NCBI GenBank assembly: GCA_031263625.1
Contig: JAISFK010000070.1
Span: 1 to 14,332 of the forward strand
Reading direction: 5' to 3'
From: Clostridiales bacterium
GTDB taxonomy: Bacteria; Bacillota; Clostridia; WRLR01
DNA: 14,332 nt
The notes beneath the pieces were generated by a model. It was not told where the DNA came from, made no database searches, and saw only the letters and a program-made list of their open reading frames with translations. Positions 1-5,432 of the stretch are shown here, in pieces. A program made the translations under genes and the position numbers. The first letter of the stretch is position 1, and every line of letters starts with the position of its first letter.

Positions 1-215
1 GCGCCGCGCTTGCTCGTACCGGGCCTGCGCCGCGTTTGTTCATGCCGTGCGGGAGCGTTGTGCGCGGCCTGCGCTGTGCTACTCGCGGCCTGTGGCGCAT
101 AGGCTCGCGATGCGTCGCGCTCGTGCTGTGCCTGCGCGTTGCGCACGGCCATGCGGCGCAGGCTTGCGGCGCGCTGTGCCTGCGCGTCGCGCTCGTTCGC
201 GCCCATTTGCGCGGC
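1..215. repeat. GC-rich degenerate repetitive region upstream of the two-component genes
   Basis: No gene can be supported here. The stretch is very GC-rich and made of loosely repeated words such as GCTGTGCCTGCGCGT (125-139 and 173-187) and GCGTCGCGCTCGT (112-124 and 184-196). Frames stay open only because of composition: their translations are Arg/Ala/Cys-rich and resemble no domain. No clear -10/-35 pair is visible, so the promoter of the response-regulator operon is either non-canonical or lies before the window. Confidence 0.45.
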
Positions 216-221
216 GCGATC

Positions 222-230
222 AAGGAGGGA
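222..230 (+). promoter_or_regulatory. Ribosome binding site of the response regulator
   Basis: AAGGAGGGA lies 8 bases before the ATG at 239. This near-perfect Shine-Dalgarno site fixes the start of the response regulator and rules out an upstream start at 47 that the open frame would allow. Confidence 0.85.
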
Positions 231-238
231 ATCGCTAT

Positions 239-937
239 ATGGGTGCGCCCAAAAACATACTGGCGGTTGACGACGAGGCGAAAATCCTGGAGGCCGTTGA
301 CTCGTATCTGACGAGCAAGGGCTACAGGGTTTTTTTGGCCGCGAGCGGGCGGCAGGCGCTGGACATTTTCGGGCGCGAGAACATATCGCTCGTGATTCTG
401 GACCTGATGCTGCCGGACGTGCCGGGCGAGGACGTGTGCAGGGCCGTGAGGGCGCAGTCGCGCGCGCCCGTGATCATGCTGACCGCCAAGGCGGGGGAGG
501 ACGATTTGCTGCGCGGGCTCCAAATCGGCGCGGACGACTACATGACAAAGCCGTTCAGCCTCAGAGAGCTGCACGCGCGGGTGGAGGCCGTCCTGCGCCG
601 CGCCCAGGCCGATCTCGTGCCGCTGGCAGTGAGAAACTCCTTTCGCGGGGGCGATCTGTCCGTGGACTTTGAAAAGAGCGTGTTCCTGAAAAAGCAGGAG
701 CGCGTGAGCCTGACGCCCAATGAGATCAAGATTCTGGCCGCCCTGATCGGGCGCCCCGGAAAGGCGTTCACGCGCGCGGAGCTCATAGACGCCGCGCTTG
801 GGGACGAGTTTGGCGGCTACGACCGCACGATAGACGCGCACGTCAAGAACCTGCGGAGGAAGATCGAGGACGACCCCGGCAACCCGGACTATGTCCTGAC
901 CGTCCGAGGGACGGGCTACAAGTTCGGAGGGATGTGA
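239..937 (+). CDS. OmpR/PhoB-family response regulator
   Basis: A 232-residue cytoplasmic DNA-binding response regulator, the normal length for the family. The receiver domain (about residues 5-120) shows the acidic pair D11/D12, phospho-acceptor D55 in VILDLMLPD, T82 in MLTAK and K104 in TKPF. The C-terminal winged helix (about 130-230) has the family pattern LTPNEIKIL, then the recognition-helix region RTIDAHVKNLRRKIEDDP and the wing VRGTGYKF. The start at 239 is set by a strong ribosome site; the extra open frame upstream is low-complexity and unrelated. The gene overlaps the histidine kinase start by one base, so the two are co-translated and the kinase is its likely phosphodonor. The target genes cannot be read from the sequence; the convergent ThDP enzyme is a neighbour, not an obvious target. 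Confidence 0.95.
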   Translation: MGAPKNILAVDDEAKILEAVDSYLTSKGYRVFLAASGRQALDIFGRENISLVILDLMLPDVPGEDVCRAVRAQSRAPVIMLTAKAGEDDLLRGLQIGADDYMTKPFSLRELHARVEAVLRRAQADLVPLAVRNSFRGGDLSVDFEKSVFLKKQERVSLTPNEIKILAALIGRPGKAFTRAELIDAALGDEFGGYDRTIDAHVKNLRRKIEDDPGNPDYVLTVRGTGYKFGGM

Positions 938-2595
938 TGCAGGGCCGCACAGAGCGAGGCTGGCGGCCGCCTGAGCGGCGGAGCGCGCCGGGCCGGCCGG
1001 CGAGCCAGACTGGCCAGAGGCGCCAGATGAGCCCGGCGCGCCAGTCAAGTCCGGCGGGGCTGGCAGGGCTGGCAGGGCTGGCGGTGCTGGCGGGACTGGC
1101 GCGCGGCTTGCCGCAGAGCCTGCGGCGTGGCCTGGCGGGCCTGGCGAGCCGATTGCGCGGCCTGCGGCAGGCGCTGCTGCGCGGGTTGCCGCAGAGTTTG
1201 TGGCCTGCGGCGCTGACCCTGCGGGCGCACCTTTCGCTCGCCATTGCGCTCGTCGCGCTCGTCACGGTGGCGCTGGCGGCGCTGCTCGCGAACGCCTTCG
1301 TCAGCCGTAGGTTTGAGAGCTACGTGCGCGAGCAGCATGAGAAAAAGACGGCGTACATCGTCGAGAACCTGGGGCTGCAGTACCGGGAGCGGACTCGCGA
1401 CTGGAACGTGGACTCCGTCTACAGCATTGGCATGTACGCCATGCACGACGGGTACTTCATCCATGTGGACGATGCGGAGGGCGCCAGCGTCTGGGACGCG
1501 GCGAACCACGACATGGAGCAGTGCGCGGCGATCATGGGCGAGATATCCGAGCGCATGGGCAGAAGCGGCAGCCCAGGCGAGTTCGTCGCGGCCAGCTACC
1601 CGCTCTACAAGGCCGGCGCCCGCGTGGGCGACGTGACGATACAGTACTACGGGCCGTTTTTTCTCAGCGAGAGCGACTTTTCCTTTCTGAGCGCGCTCAA
1701 CGCCATACTGCTGGCGGTCAGCGCGGTCGCCATGCTGGTTTCGCTCGCGATCGGGCGGGTGCTGGCCCGGCGCATATCGCGCCCGCTCGCCGAAACGGCC
1801 GAGGCCGCCAAGCAGATATCCGTGGGCAACTACGCGCACCGCTTCGATGCCGAGCCAAAGACGCTGGAGCTCCGCAACCTCGCCGAGGCCATCGGCCATA
1901 TGTCCGCCGCGCTGGAAAAGCAGGAGGGGCTGCGAAGGCAGCTCACCGCCGACATCGCCCACGAGCTGCGCACGCCAATCGCCGTGCTCAGCTCGCACCT
2001 TGAAACGATGATCGACGGCATATGGGCGCCGACGCGGCAGAGGCTGCAGAGCTGCCACGAGGAGATAGCCCGCCTTGGCGGCATAGTGGCCGACTTGGAG
2101 CGGCTGGAGCGGCTGGAGCAGCTTGGGCCGCTCTCCAGGGCGCCGGCCGATCTGATGGAGATCGCGCGCGGCGTGTGCGCCAATTTCGACGGCGCGATGG
2201 CGGGCCGGGGGCTGAAGCTCGAAATTGGCGGCGAGCCGTCGATCGTGGCCGTTGACAAGGACAGGATCGGCAGCGTGGTTGTGAACCTTGTTTCAAACGC
2301 CGTGAAGTACACGCCGGACGGCGGGCGGATCCGCGTGACTGTCAGGGATTCCGCCGATTGCGGCGCCATCGCCGTCGAGGACACGGGAGCGGGCATACCG
2401 AAGGCCGAGCTGCCGCTGATATTCGAGCGCTTTTACCGCGCCGACAAGTCGCGGAACCGCGGCACGGGCGGCACGGGGATCGGGCTCGCCATAGTGAAGT
2501 CCGCCGTGGCCGCGCACGGCGGCACGGTCGAGGCGCAGAGCGAGGAAAACCGCGGCAGCCTGTTCACAGTGACGCTCCCCAAAAACGCGCCCTAA
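937..2595 (+). CDS. Membrane sensor histidine kinase with repeat-rich N-terminus
   Basis: A 552-residue sensor kinase starting at ATG 937, whose A is the last base of the regulator's TGA. GGAGGG at 926-931 supports it; a GTG at 934 is a possible alternative. After an unusual N-terminal stretch of about 90 residues (Arg/Gly/Ala/Leu-rich, with GLA repeats) come TM1 (about 97-120), an extracytoplasmic sensor segment (about 121-250), TM2 (about 255-278), HAMP, and a HisKA domain with phospho-His H342 in DIAHELRTP. The HATPase domain has its N box around N450 (NLVSNAVKYTPDGG), DTGAG at 482-486, FERFYRADKSR and GGTGIGLAI. All catalytic motifs are intact. The kinase core and overlap with the regulator make this a standard two-component pair; the signal is unknown. 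The odd part is the basic repeat-containing N-terminus before TM1, where sensor kinases usually have only a few residues. Confidence 0.94.
   Translation: MQGRTERGWRPPERRSAPGRPASQTGQRRQMSPARQSSPAGLAGLAGLAVLAGLARGLPQSLRRGLAGLASRLRGLRQALLRGLPQSLWPAALTLRAHLSLAIALVALVTVALAALLANAFVSRRFESYVREQHEKKTAYIVENLGLQYRERTRDWNVDSVYSIGMYAMHDGYFIHVDDAEGASVWDAANHDMEQCAAIMGEISERMGRSGSPGEFVAASYPLYKAGARVGDVTIQYYGPFFLSESDFSFLSALNAILLAVSAVAMLVSLAIGRVLARRISRPLAETAEAAKQISVGNYAHRFDAEPKTLELRNLAEAIGHMSAALEKQEGLRRQLTADIAHELRTPIAVLSSHLETMIDGIWAPTRQRLQSCHEEIARLGGIVADLERLERLEQLGPLSRAPADLMEIARGVCANFDGAMAGRGLKLEIGGEPSIVAVDKDRIGSVVVNLVSNAVKYTPDGGRIRVTVRDSADCGAIAVEDTGAGIPKAELPLIFERFYRADKSRNRGTGGTGIGLAIVKSAVAAHGGTVEAQSEENRGSLFTVTLPKNAP
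1057..1101 (+). repeat. 9-base tandem repeat encoding GLA units in the kinase N-terminus
   Basis: Five consecutive 9-base units: GGGCTGGCA twice, GGGCTGGCG, GTGCTGGCG, GGACTGGCG. They translate as GLA-GLA-GLA-VLA-GLA from residue 41. A looser repeat of the word TTGCCGCAGAG follows near 1108 and 1187 (RGLPQSL twice). All units keep the reading frame. Confidence 0.8.
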
Positions 2596-2628
2596 AAGCG
2601 CGAAGCGCATCCAAAAACGCGCCCTAAA
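2579..2628. repeat. Direct repeat spanning the kinase stop codon
   Basis: The 18-base word CCAAAAACGCGCCCTAAA occurs at 2579-2596 and again at 2611-2628, a 32-base period. The first copy holds the last codons and TAA of the kinase; the second lies in the 85-base gap to the convergent gene. A looser third unit follows (AGCGCGCCCTGACGC). No convincing intrinsic terminator is visible between the two convergent genes. Confidence 0.7.
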
Positions 2629-2680
2629 GCGCACCCTGAATGAAGCGCGCCCTGACGCTTTTCTCAATTCTCAATGCCTG

Positions 2681-4351
2681 CTAAAACTCGCGCACCGCGT
2701 CTATCGAGTTGCCCATCGAGCAGTCGGCGGTTTCCTGCACGACGATGTCTATTACGTATGGCTTTTCCGACTGTTGCGCTCGCCGCATTGCCGCGCCCAG
2801 GCCGTCCGGCTTGAACACGCGCTCGCCGTCGCCGCCCAGCCCCTGCGCCACCTTGACATAGTCCATCATGCTGTGGTTCTCGCGCATTTCGACGGCGTAT
2901 TCGTACTGGTAGGCGTATTTCTGGTTTTGGCGTATCAGCCCCAAGTAGGCGTTGTTCACGATCAGCACTATGACCGGGATCCCGTACTTCGCGCACGTGG
3001 CCAGCTCCTGGACGTGGAACGTGAAGCCGAAGTCGCCCATGACGGCGACGGCCTTTTTGCCGGGGTTGGCGATGGCCGCGCCAAACGCCGCCGGTATGTC
3101 GTAGCCCAGCGTCCCGGCGCCGCCCGACGGCAGATAGCGGCGCTCGCGGCTGATCTCCTGAAGCTGGCCCGACCAGATCTGCGTTATGCCGCAGCCCGTC
3201 GTGAACAGCGTGTCCGGCCCGAACGCCTTGTTTATCTCGCCGAAAACGCGGTGCGGGTGAATCGGCTCGTCGGCCTGATCCGTCCTGCGCTTGAGCTCGG
3301 CGCGGCTCGCCGGCAGGGAGCGGACGCGCTCGTGGGCCGCCTCCGGCGCGACGGGGGGCTGCTTTTTCGCCTCGGCCAGCAGCGCCGCGAGCGCGAGCTT
3401 GGCGTCCGCCGCGATGCCGACGTCGGCGCCGATGATCTTCCCGATCTCGCTTTTCTCTATGTTAATGTGGATAAAGCGCCGGTTCCCTTTGTACGGCCCG
3501 ATTGCGCCCGTGTGGCGGTCCGTGAAGCGGCAGCCGACGCCGAGCACCAGATCCGATCCGAGCAGGATCTTGTTGCCTATCGGCTGGCCGACCTGTATGC
3601 CGGCGTGCCCCGCGTTCAGCGGGTGCTGCTCGGGAATCCCGCCCTTGGCCATGTACGTCGTGATGACGGGGATTTGCAGATGCTCGGCAAGCGCCAGGCA
3701 CTCGCCCGCGGCCCCCGCCTCTATCGCGCCTCCGCCCATGATAATGACGGGCGCCTTTGCCTCGCGCAGCAGGCCCGCGGCCCTGCGTATGTCCTGGGCG
3801 TCGGGCGCCGGCCTGGCCGCCTCGCAGGGCGAGTAGGAGGCGATGTCGTAGCTTGTCTCCGCGTTCTGTATGTCAAGCGGCAGATCGAGCACCACCGGCC
3901 CCGGCTTGCCCTCGCGCGCCGTGCGGAACGCCTCGCGGAATATCTCGGCGACGCTGCCCGCGTCCGTCACGCACCATGTCTTTTTGGCGACGGGCGCCGC
4001 TATCGCCGCGATATCGACGCACTGGAAGGCGTCCTTGCCCAGCTGGGCCGTCACGGCCTGCCCCGTGATGGCAATCAGCGGGATGGAGTCGATGTTGGCG
4101 GTGTACAGGCCGGTGACAAAATTCGTGGCGCCGGGGCCGGACGTGCATATGGCCGCCGCCAGCCTGCCGCTGCTCCTGTAGTACGCGCCGGCGGCATGGA
4201 CCGCGGCCTCCTCGTGCCTGACGGTGTAGTGCTTGATCGCGCTGTCCTTCAAATACTTGTACAGCCCGTTTATGCCCGCGCCGGGGATTCCGAACGCGTC
4301 CGTTATGCCCTCCTTTTCCAGTATCTTCACAATCAGCTCGCTAACAATCAC
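2681..4351 (-). CDS. ThDP-dependent enzyme, glyoxylate carboligase-like (Gcl/acetohydroxyacid synthase family)
   Basis: A 556-residue ThDP enzyme with the three-domain acetohydroxyacid synthase fold. Its closest resemblance from memory is glyoxylate carboligase, which joins two glyoxylates into tartronate semialdehyde and CO2. Gcl-like features are VNNAYLGLIRQ near 467, VKVAQGLG, RVFKP and SMG near the C-terminus. The ThDP/Mg motif runs from GDF (439-441) to NN (467-468). The N-terminal domain has FGIPGAGIN, TSGPGATN and ITGQ. The enzyme ends soon after SMG, about 35 residues short of E. coli Gcl. The notable difference is RHEEAA: residue 47 is the canonical ThDP-activating Glu, where E. coli Gcl has Val. 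So it may be an acetolactate-type enzyme or an ancestral Gcl. The start is GTG at 4351 with AAAGGGG at 4361-4367. It is convergent with the kinase and divergent from the chaperone operon. Family is certain; substrate is not. Confidence 0.85.
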   Translation of the reverse strand: MIVSELIVKILEKEGITDAFGIPGAGINGLYKYLKDSAIKHYTVRHEEAAVHAAGAYYRSSGRLAAAICTSGPGATNFVTGLYTANIDSIPLIAITGQAVTAQLGKDAFQCVDIAAIAAPVAKKTWCVTDAGSVAEIFREAFRTAREGKPGPVVLDLPLDIQNAETSYDIASYSPCEAARPAPDAQDIRRAAGLLREAKAPVIIMGGGAIEAGAAGECLALAEHLQIPVITTYMAKGGIPEQHPLNAGHAGIQVGQPIGNKILLGSDLVLGVGCRFTDRHTGAIGPYKGNRRFIHINIEKSEIGKIIGADVGIAADAKLALAALLAEAKKQPPVAPEAAHERVRSLPASRAELKRRTDQADEPIHPHRVFGEINKAFGPDTLFTTGCGITQIWSGQLQEISRERRYLPSGGAGTLGYDIPAAFGAAIANPGKKAVAVMGDFGFTFHVQELATCAKYGIPVIVLIVNNAYLGLIRQNQKYAYQYEYAVEMRENHSMMDYVKVAQGLGGDGERVFKPDGLGAAMRRAQQSEKPYVIDIVVQETADCSMGNSIDAVREF

Positions 4352-4450
4352 AGCGCTTTTCCCCTTTCTTTATATAATTAAATGTTGTTCCGCGCCGCTT
4401 GCCGCGGCGGCTGTGCGCCTATGCGCCTATGCGGCCATTGATTTTGATAT

Positions 4451-4467
4451 TTGAAATCAACTTTCAA
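4451..4467. promoter_or_regulatory. Perfect dyad TTGAAA-N5-TTTCAA, candidate IclR-family operator
   Basis: TTGAAATCAACTTTCAA is a perfect 6+5+6 inverted repeat about 100 bases upstream of the GTG of the ThDP enzyme. IclR-family regulators (KdgR, AllR, IclR) bind dyads built on GAAA and TTTC half-sites. On the minus strand a -10-like TAAAAT (4467-4472) abuts the dyad, so a bound protein would block that promoter; no good -35 is seen. Assignment to the IclR protein at 9242 is inference. Confidence 0.45.
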
Positions 4468-4541
4468 TTTTATGCCCGCCTAAACCAGATTAACATATCC
4501 GCGAGCGATGTTCAAGCCCGCGCCCCGAAAAACAATTTCGC

Positions 4542-4665
4542 GAGTTCGCGCGTTCGCGCGAGTTCGCGACTCGAAGTCTCGAGTTGCTCGATTTCTGGTT
4601 CTAGTTCGGTTCGCGAGTTCGCGATGAGTTCGCGAGTTCTGGGCGAGTTCTGGTTCGGTTCGCGA
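4542..4665. repeat. GAGTTC / TTCGCGA-rich interspersed repeat block
   Basis: The hexamer GAGTTC occurs six times (starting at 4542, 4560, 4615, 4626, 4634 and 4645), mostly flanked by TCGCG. The 13-mer GTTCGGTTCGCGA occurs at 4604-4616 and 4653-4665, 49 bases apart. Spacing is irregular, so this is not a CRISPR array. The block sits between the dyad and the promoter of the chaperone operon. Confidence 0.7.
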
Positions 4666-4705
4666 TTTCCGCTCGCGATTTCCCGATTTCTTGAATTTTT
4701 AGCTC

Positions 4706-4735
4706 TTTTCATATCTTCATTCGCTATGCTATACT
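4706..4735 (+). promoter_or_regulatory. Putative vegetative-type promoter of the chaperone operon
   Basis: TATACT at 4730-4735 is a good -10, with TTTTCA at 4706-4711 as a weak -35 at 18-base spacing. Transcription would begin near 4742, giving a leader of about 16 bases that just includes the ribosome site AAAGGGG at 4743-4749. Seen by eye only. Confidence 0.4.
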
Positions 4736-4757
4736 TGAACGCAAAGGGGAAACGTCT

Positions 4758-5432
4758 ATGCTGGATTTCAAGCAAGAGCTTCAAAAGCTGCTGAAGCGGG
4801 AGCCGCGGCCGTTGCCGGGCGACGAGCTCGCCGAGGCGGCTCTGGCGGGGCAGAGGGCGCTGGCGCAGCTCAGCAAAAAGCAGTCGGAGCTCTCCATGCA
4901 GATAGAGGAAATATACGACGTCGTTGGGAGCATGGACACTGCCGCGCTGCAGGACGCCATGCGCTCCGAGCAGCGGCGGGCCGACGCTCTGGCTGGCGCG
5001 GTCATGGGACTGTGCGACATCTTGGAGGATTTTTGCGCGTATGCCCAGAACAGCGGCGACGCCGAGCTGGACAGGCAGGCGCAGATGATGCGCGGCAATT
5101 CCGGAAGCCTTCTGGAGCGCTGCGGGTTCGCCCGGCTGGGAGAGGTGGGCCAGCCGCTGGACCCGGAGATACACGCCGCGCAGGCGGCGGCGGTTTCGCC
5201 AATCCCGCGCGAGCATGTGGCGCAAGTGCTGCAAAGCGGCTATCGATATCATGGGGCGGTCGTTCGCAAGGCCGCTGTCGTACTGAGCGAAGGACCAGAG
5301 GAGGAAGAGCATGAGCAGTATGGACAACACGAGCAACACGAGCAACACGAGCAACACGAGCAGTACGAGCGGCATGGGCAACACGAGCAATACGAGCAAC
5401 ACGAGCGGCATGGGCAGGATCGTTGGAATTGA
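4758..5432 (+). CDS. GrpE-like nucleotide exchange factor with His/Gln/Glu-rich tail
   Basis: A 224-residue protein that looks like a diverged GrpE, the factor that exchanges ADP for ATP on Hsp70. The N-terminal part (about 20-115) is helical and charged, fitting the GrpE dimer helices. Residues 122-177 match the GrpE beta domain: GEVGQPLDPEIHAA corresponds to the G-x-PFDPxxHEA motif, and VLQSGYRYHGAVVRKAAVVL to the VxxxGYxxxxRVLRPAxVxV strand pair. After residue 178 comes a run of Glu, then repeats of EQH/EQY/ERH to the end. That tail lies almost wholly inside the Hsp70 gene, which starts at 5311 in another frame, an overlap of 122 bases. The start at 4758 has AAAGGGG eight bases upstream. 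It is first in a four-gene chaperone operon. Assignment rests on the beta domain and on its Hsp70 neighbour; the helical half is poorly conserved. Confidence 0.82.
   Translation: MLDFKQELQKLLKREPRPLPGDELAEAALAGQRALAQLSKKQSELSMQIEEIYDVVGSMDTAALQDAMRSEQRRADALAGAVMGLCDILEDFCAYAQNSGDAELDRQAQMMRGNSGSLLERCGFARLGEVGQPLDPEIHAAQAAAVSPIPREHVAQVLQSGYRYHGAVVRKAAVVLSEGPEEEEHEQYGQHEQHEQHEQHEQYERHGQHEQYEQHERHGQDRWN
5297..5307 (+). promoter_or_regulatory. Ribosome binding site of the Hsp70 gene, inside the GrpE-like gene
   Basis: AGAGGAGGAAG, with AGGAGG at 5299-5304, lies six bases before ATG 5311. In the upstream frame the same bases encode the start of the Glu run of the GrpE-like protein. This strong site decides that Hsp70 translation starts before, not after, the Asn-Thr-Ser repeats. 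Confidence 0.85.

Larger units (their letters stand above)
4352..4757. other. Divergent intergenic region between the ThDP enzyme and the chaperone operon
   Basis: These 406 bases carry no supportable gene. From left to right they hold the ribosome site of the minus-strand enzyme (4361-4367), an AT-rich patch, a GC-rich patch with CCTATGCG repeated near 4418-4433, an AT-rich patch with dyads (4444-4472), a GAGTTC-rich repeat block (4542-4665), and a plausible plus promoter just before 4758. The 10-mer AAAGGGGAAA serves as ribosome site for both divergent genes. No CIRCE element (the HrcA operator usual at grpE/dnaK operons) was found by eye. Confidence 0.6.

Noticed and set aside
47..238. N-terminal extension of the response regulator from an earlier start
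   Set aside because: The extra residues are low-complexity Arg/Ala/Cys sequence with no family match, and a strong ribosome site sits at 222-230 before ATG 239.
2626..2661. Intrinsic terminator AAAGCG...CGCTTTT between the convergent genes
   Set aside because: Only six pairs with a 24-base loop and a short T-run; inner bases are direct rather than inverted repeats.
4371..4376. TATATA as -10 of the ThDP enzyme
   Set aside because: Transcription would begin within or next to the ribosome site, leaving almost no leader; the TAAAAT at 4467-4472 is more plausible.
2774..4381. Long plus-strand open frame opposite the ThDP enzyme
   Set aside because: It mirrors the codons of a well-conserved enzyme on the other strand; its translation is Arg/Val/Ala-rich with no recognisable domain. 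Expected by chance in GC-rich DNA.
4542..4665. CRISPR array
   Set aside because: The repeats are 6 to 13 bases, irregularly spaced, with no unique spacers of constant length and no cas genes.
4666..4757. CIRCE/HrcA operator before the chaperone operon
   Set aside because: No TTAGCACTC-N9-GAGTGCTAA-like dyad was found; TTAGCTC near 4699 has no partner arm.
5410..5421. Hsp70 start at the internal ATGGGC
   Set aside because: It matches where family members begin, but has no ribosome site of its own, while 5311 has an excellent one; kept as an alternative to test.
5311..5432. Frameshift artefact creating the GrpE-like tail
   Set aside because: Both frames stay open and the GrpE-like domain is complete before the tail. 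A sequencing error is not needed to explain the overlap, though the tail may not be functional.
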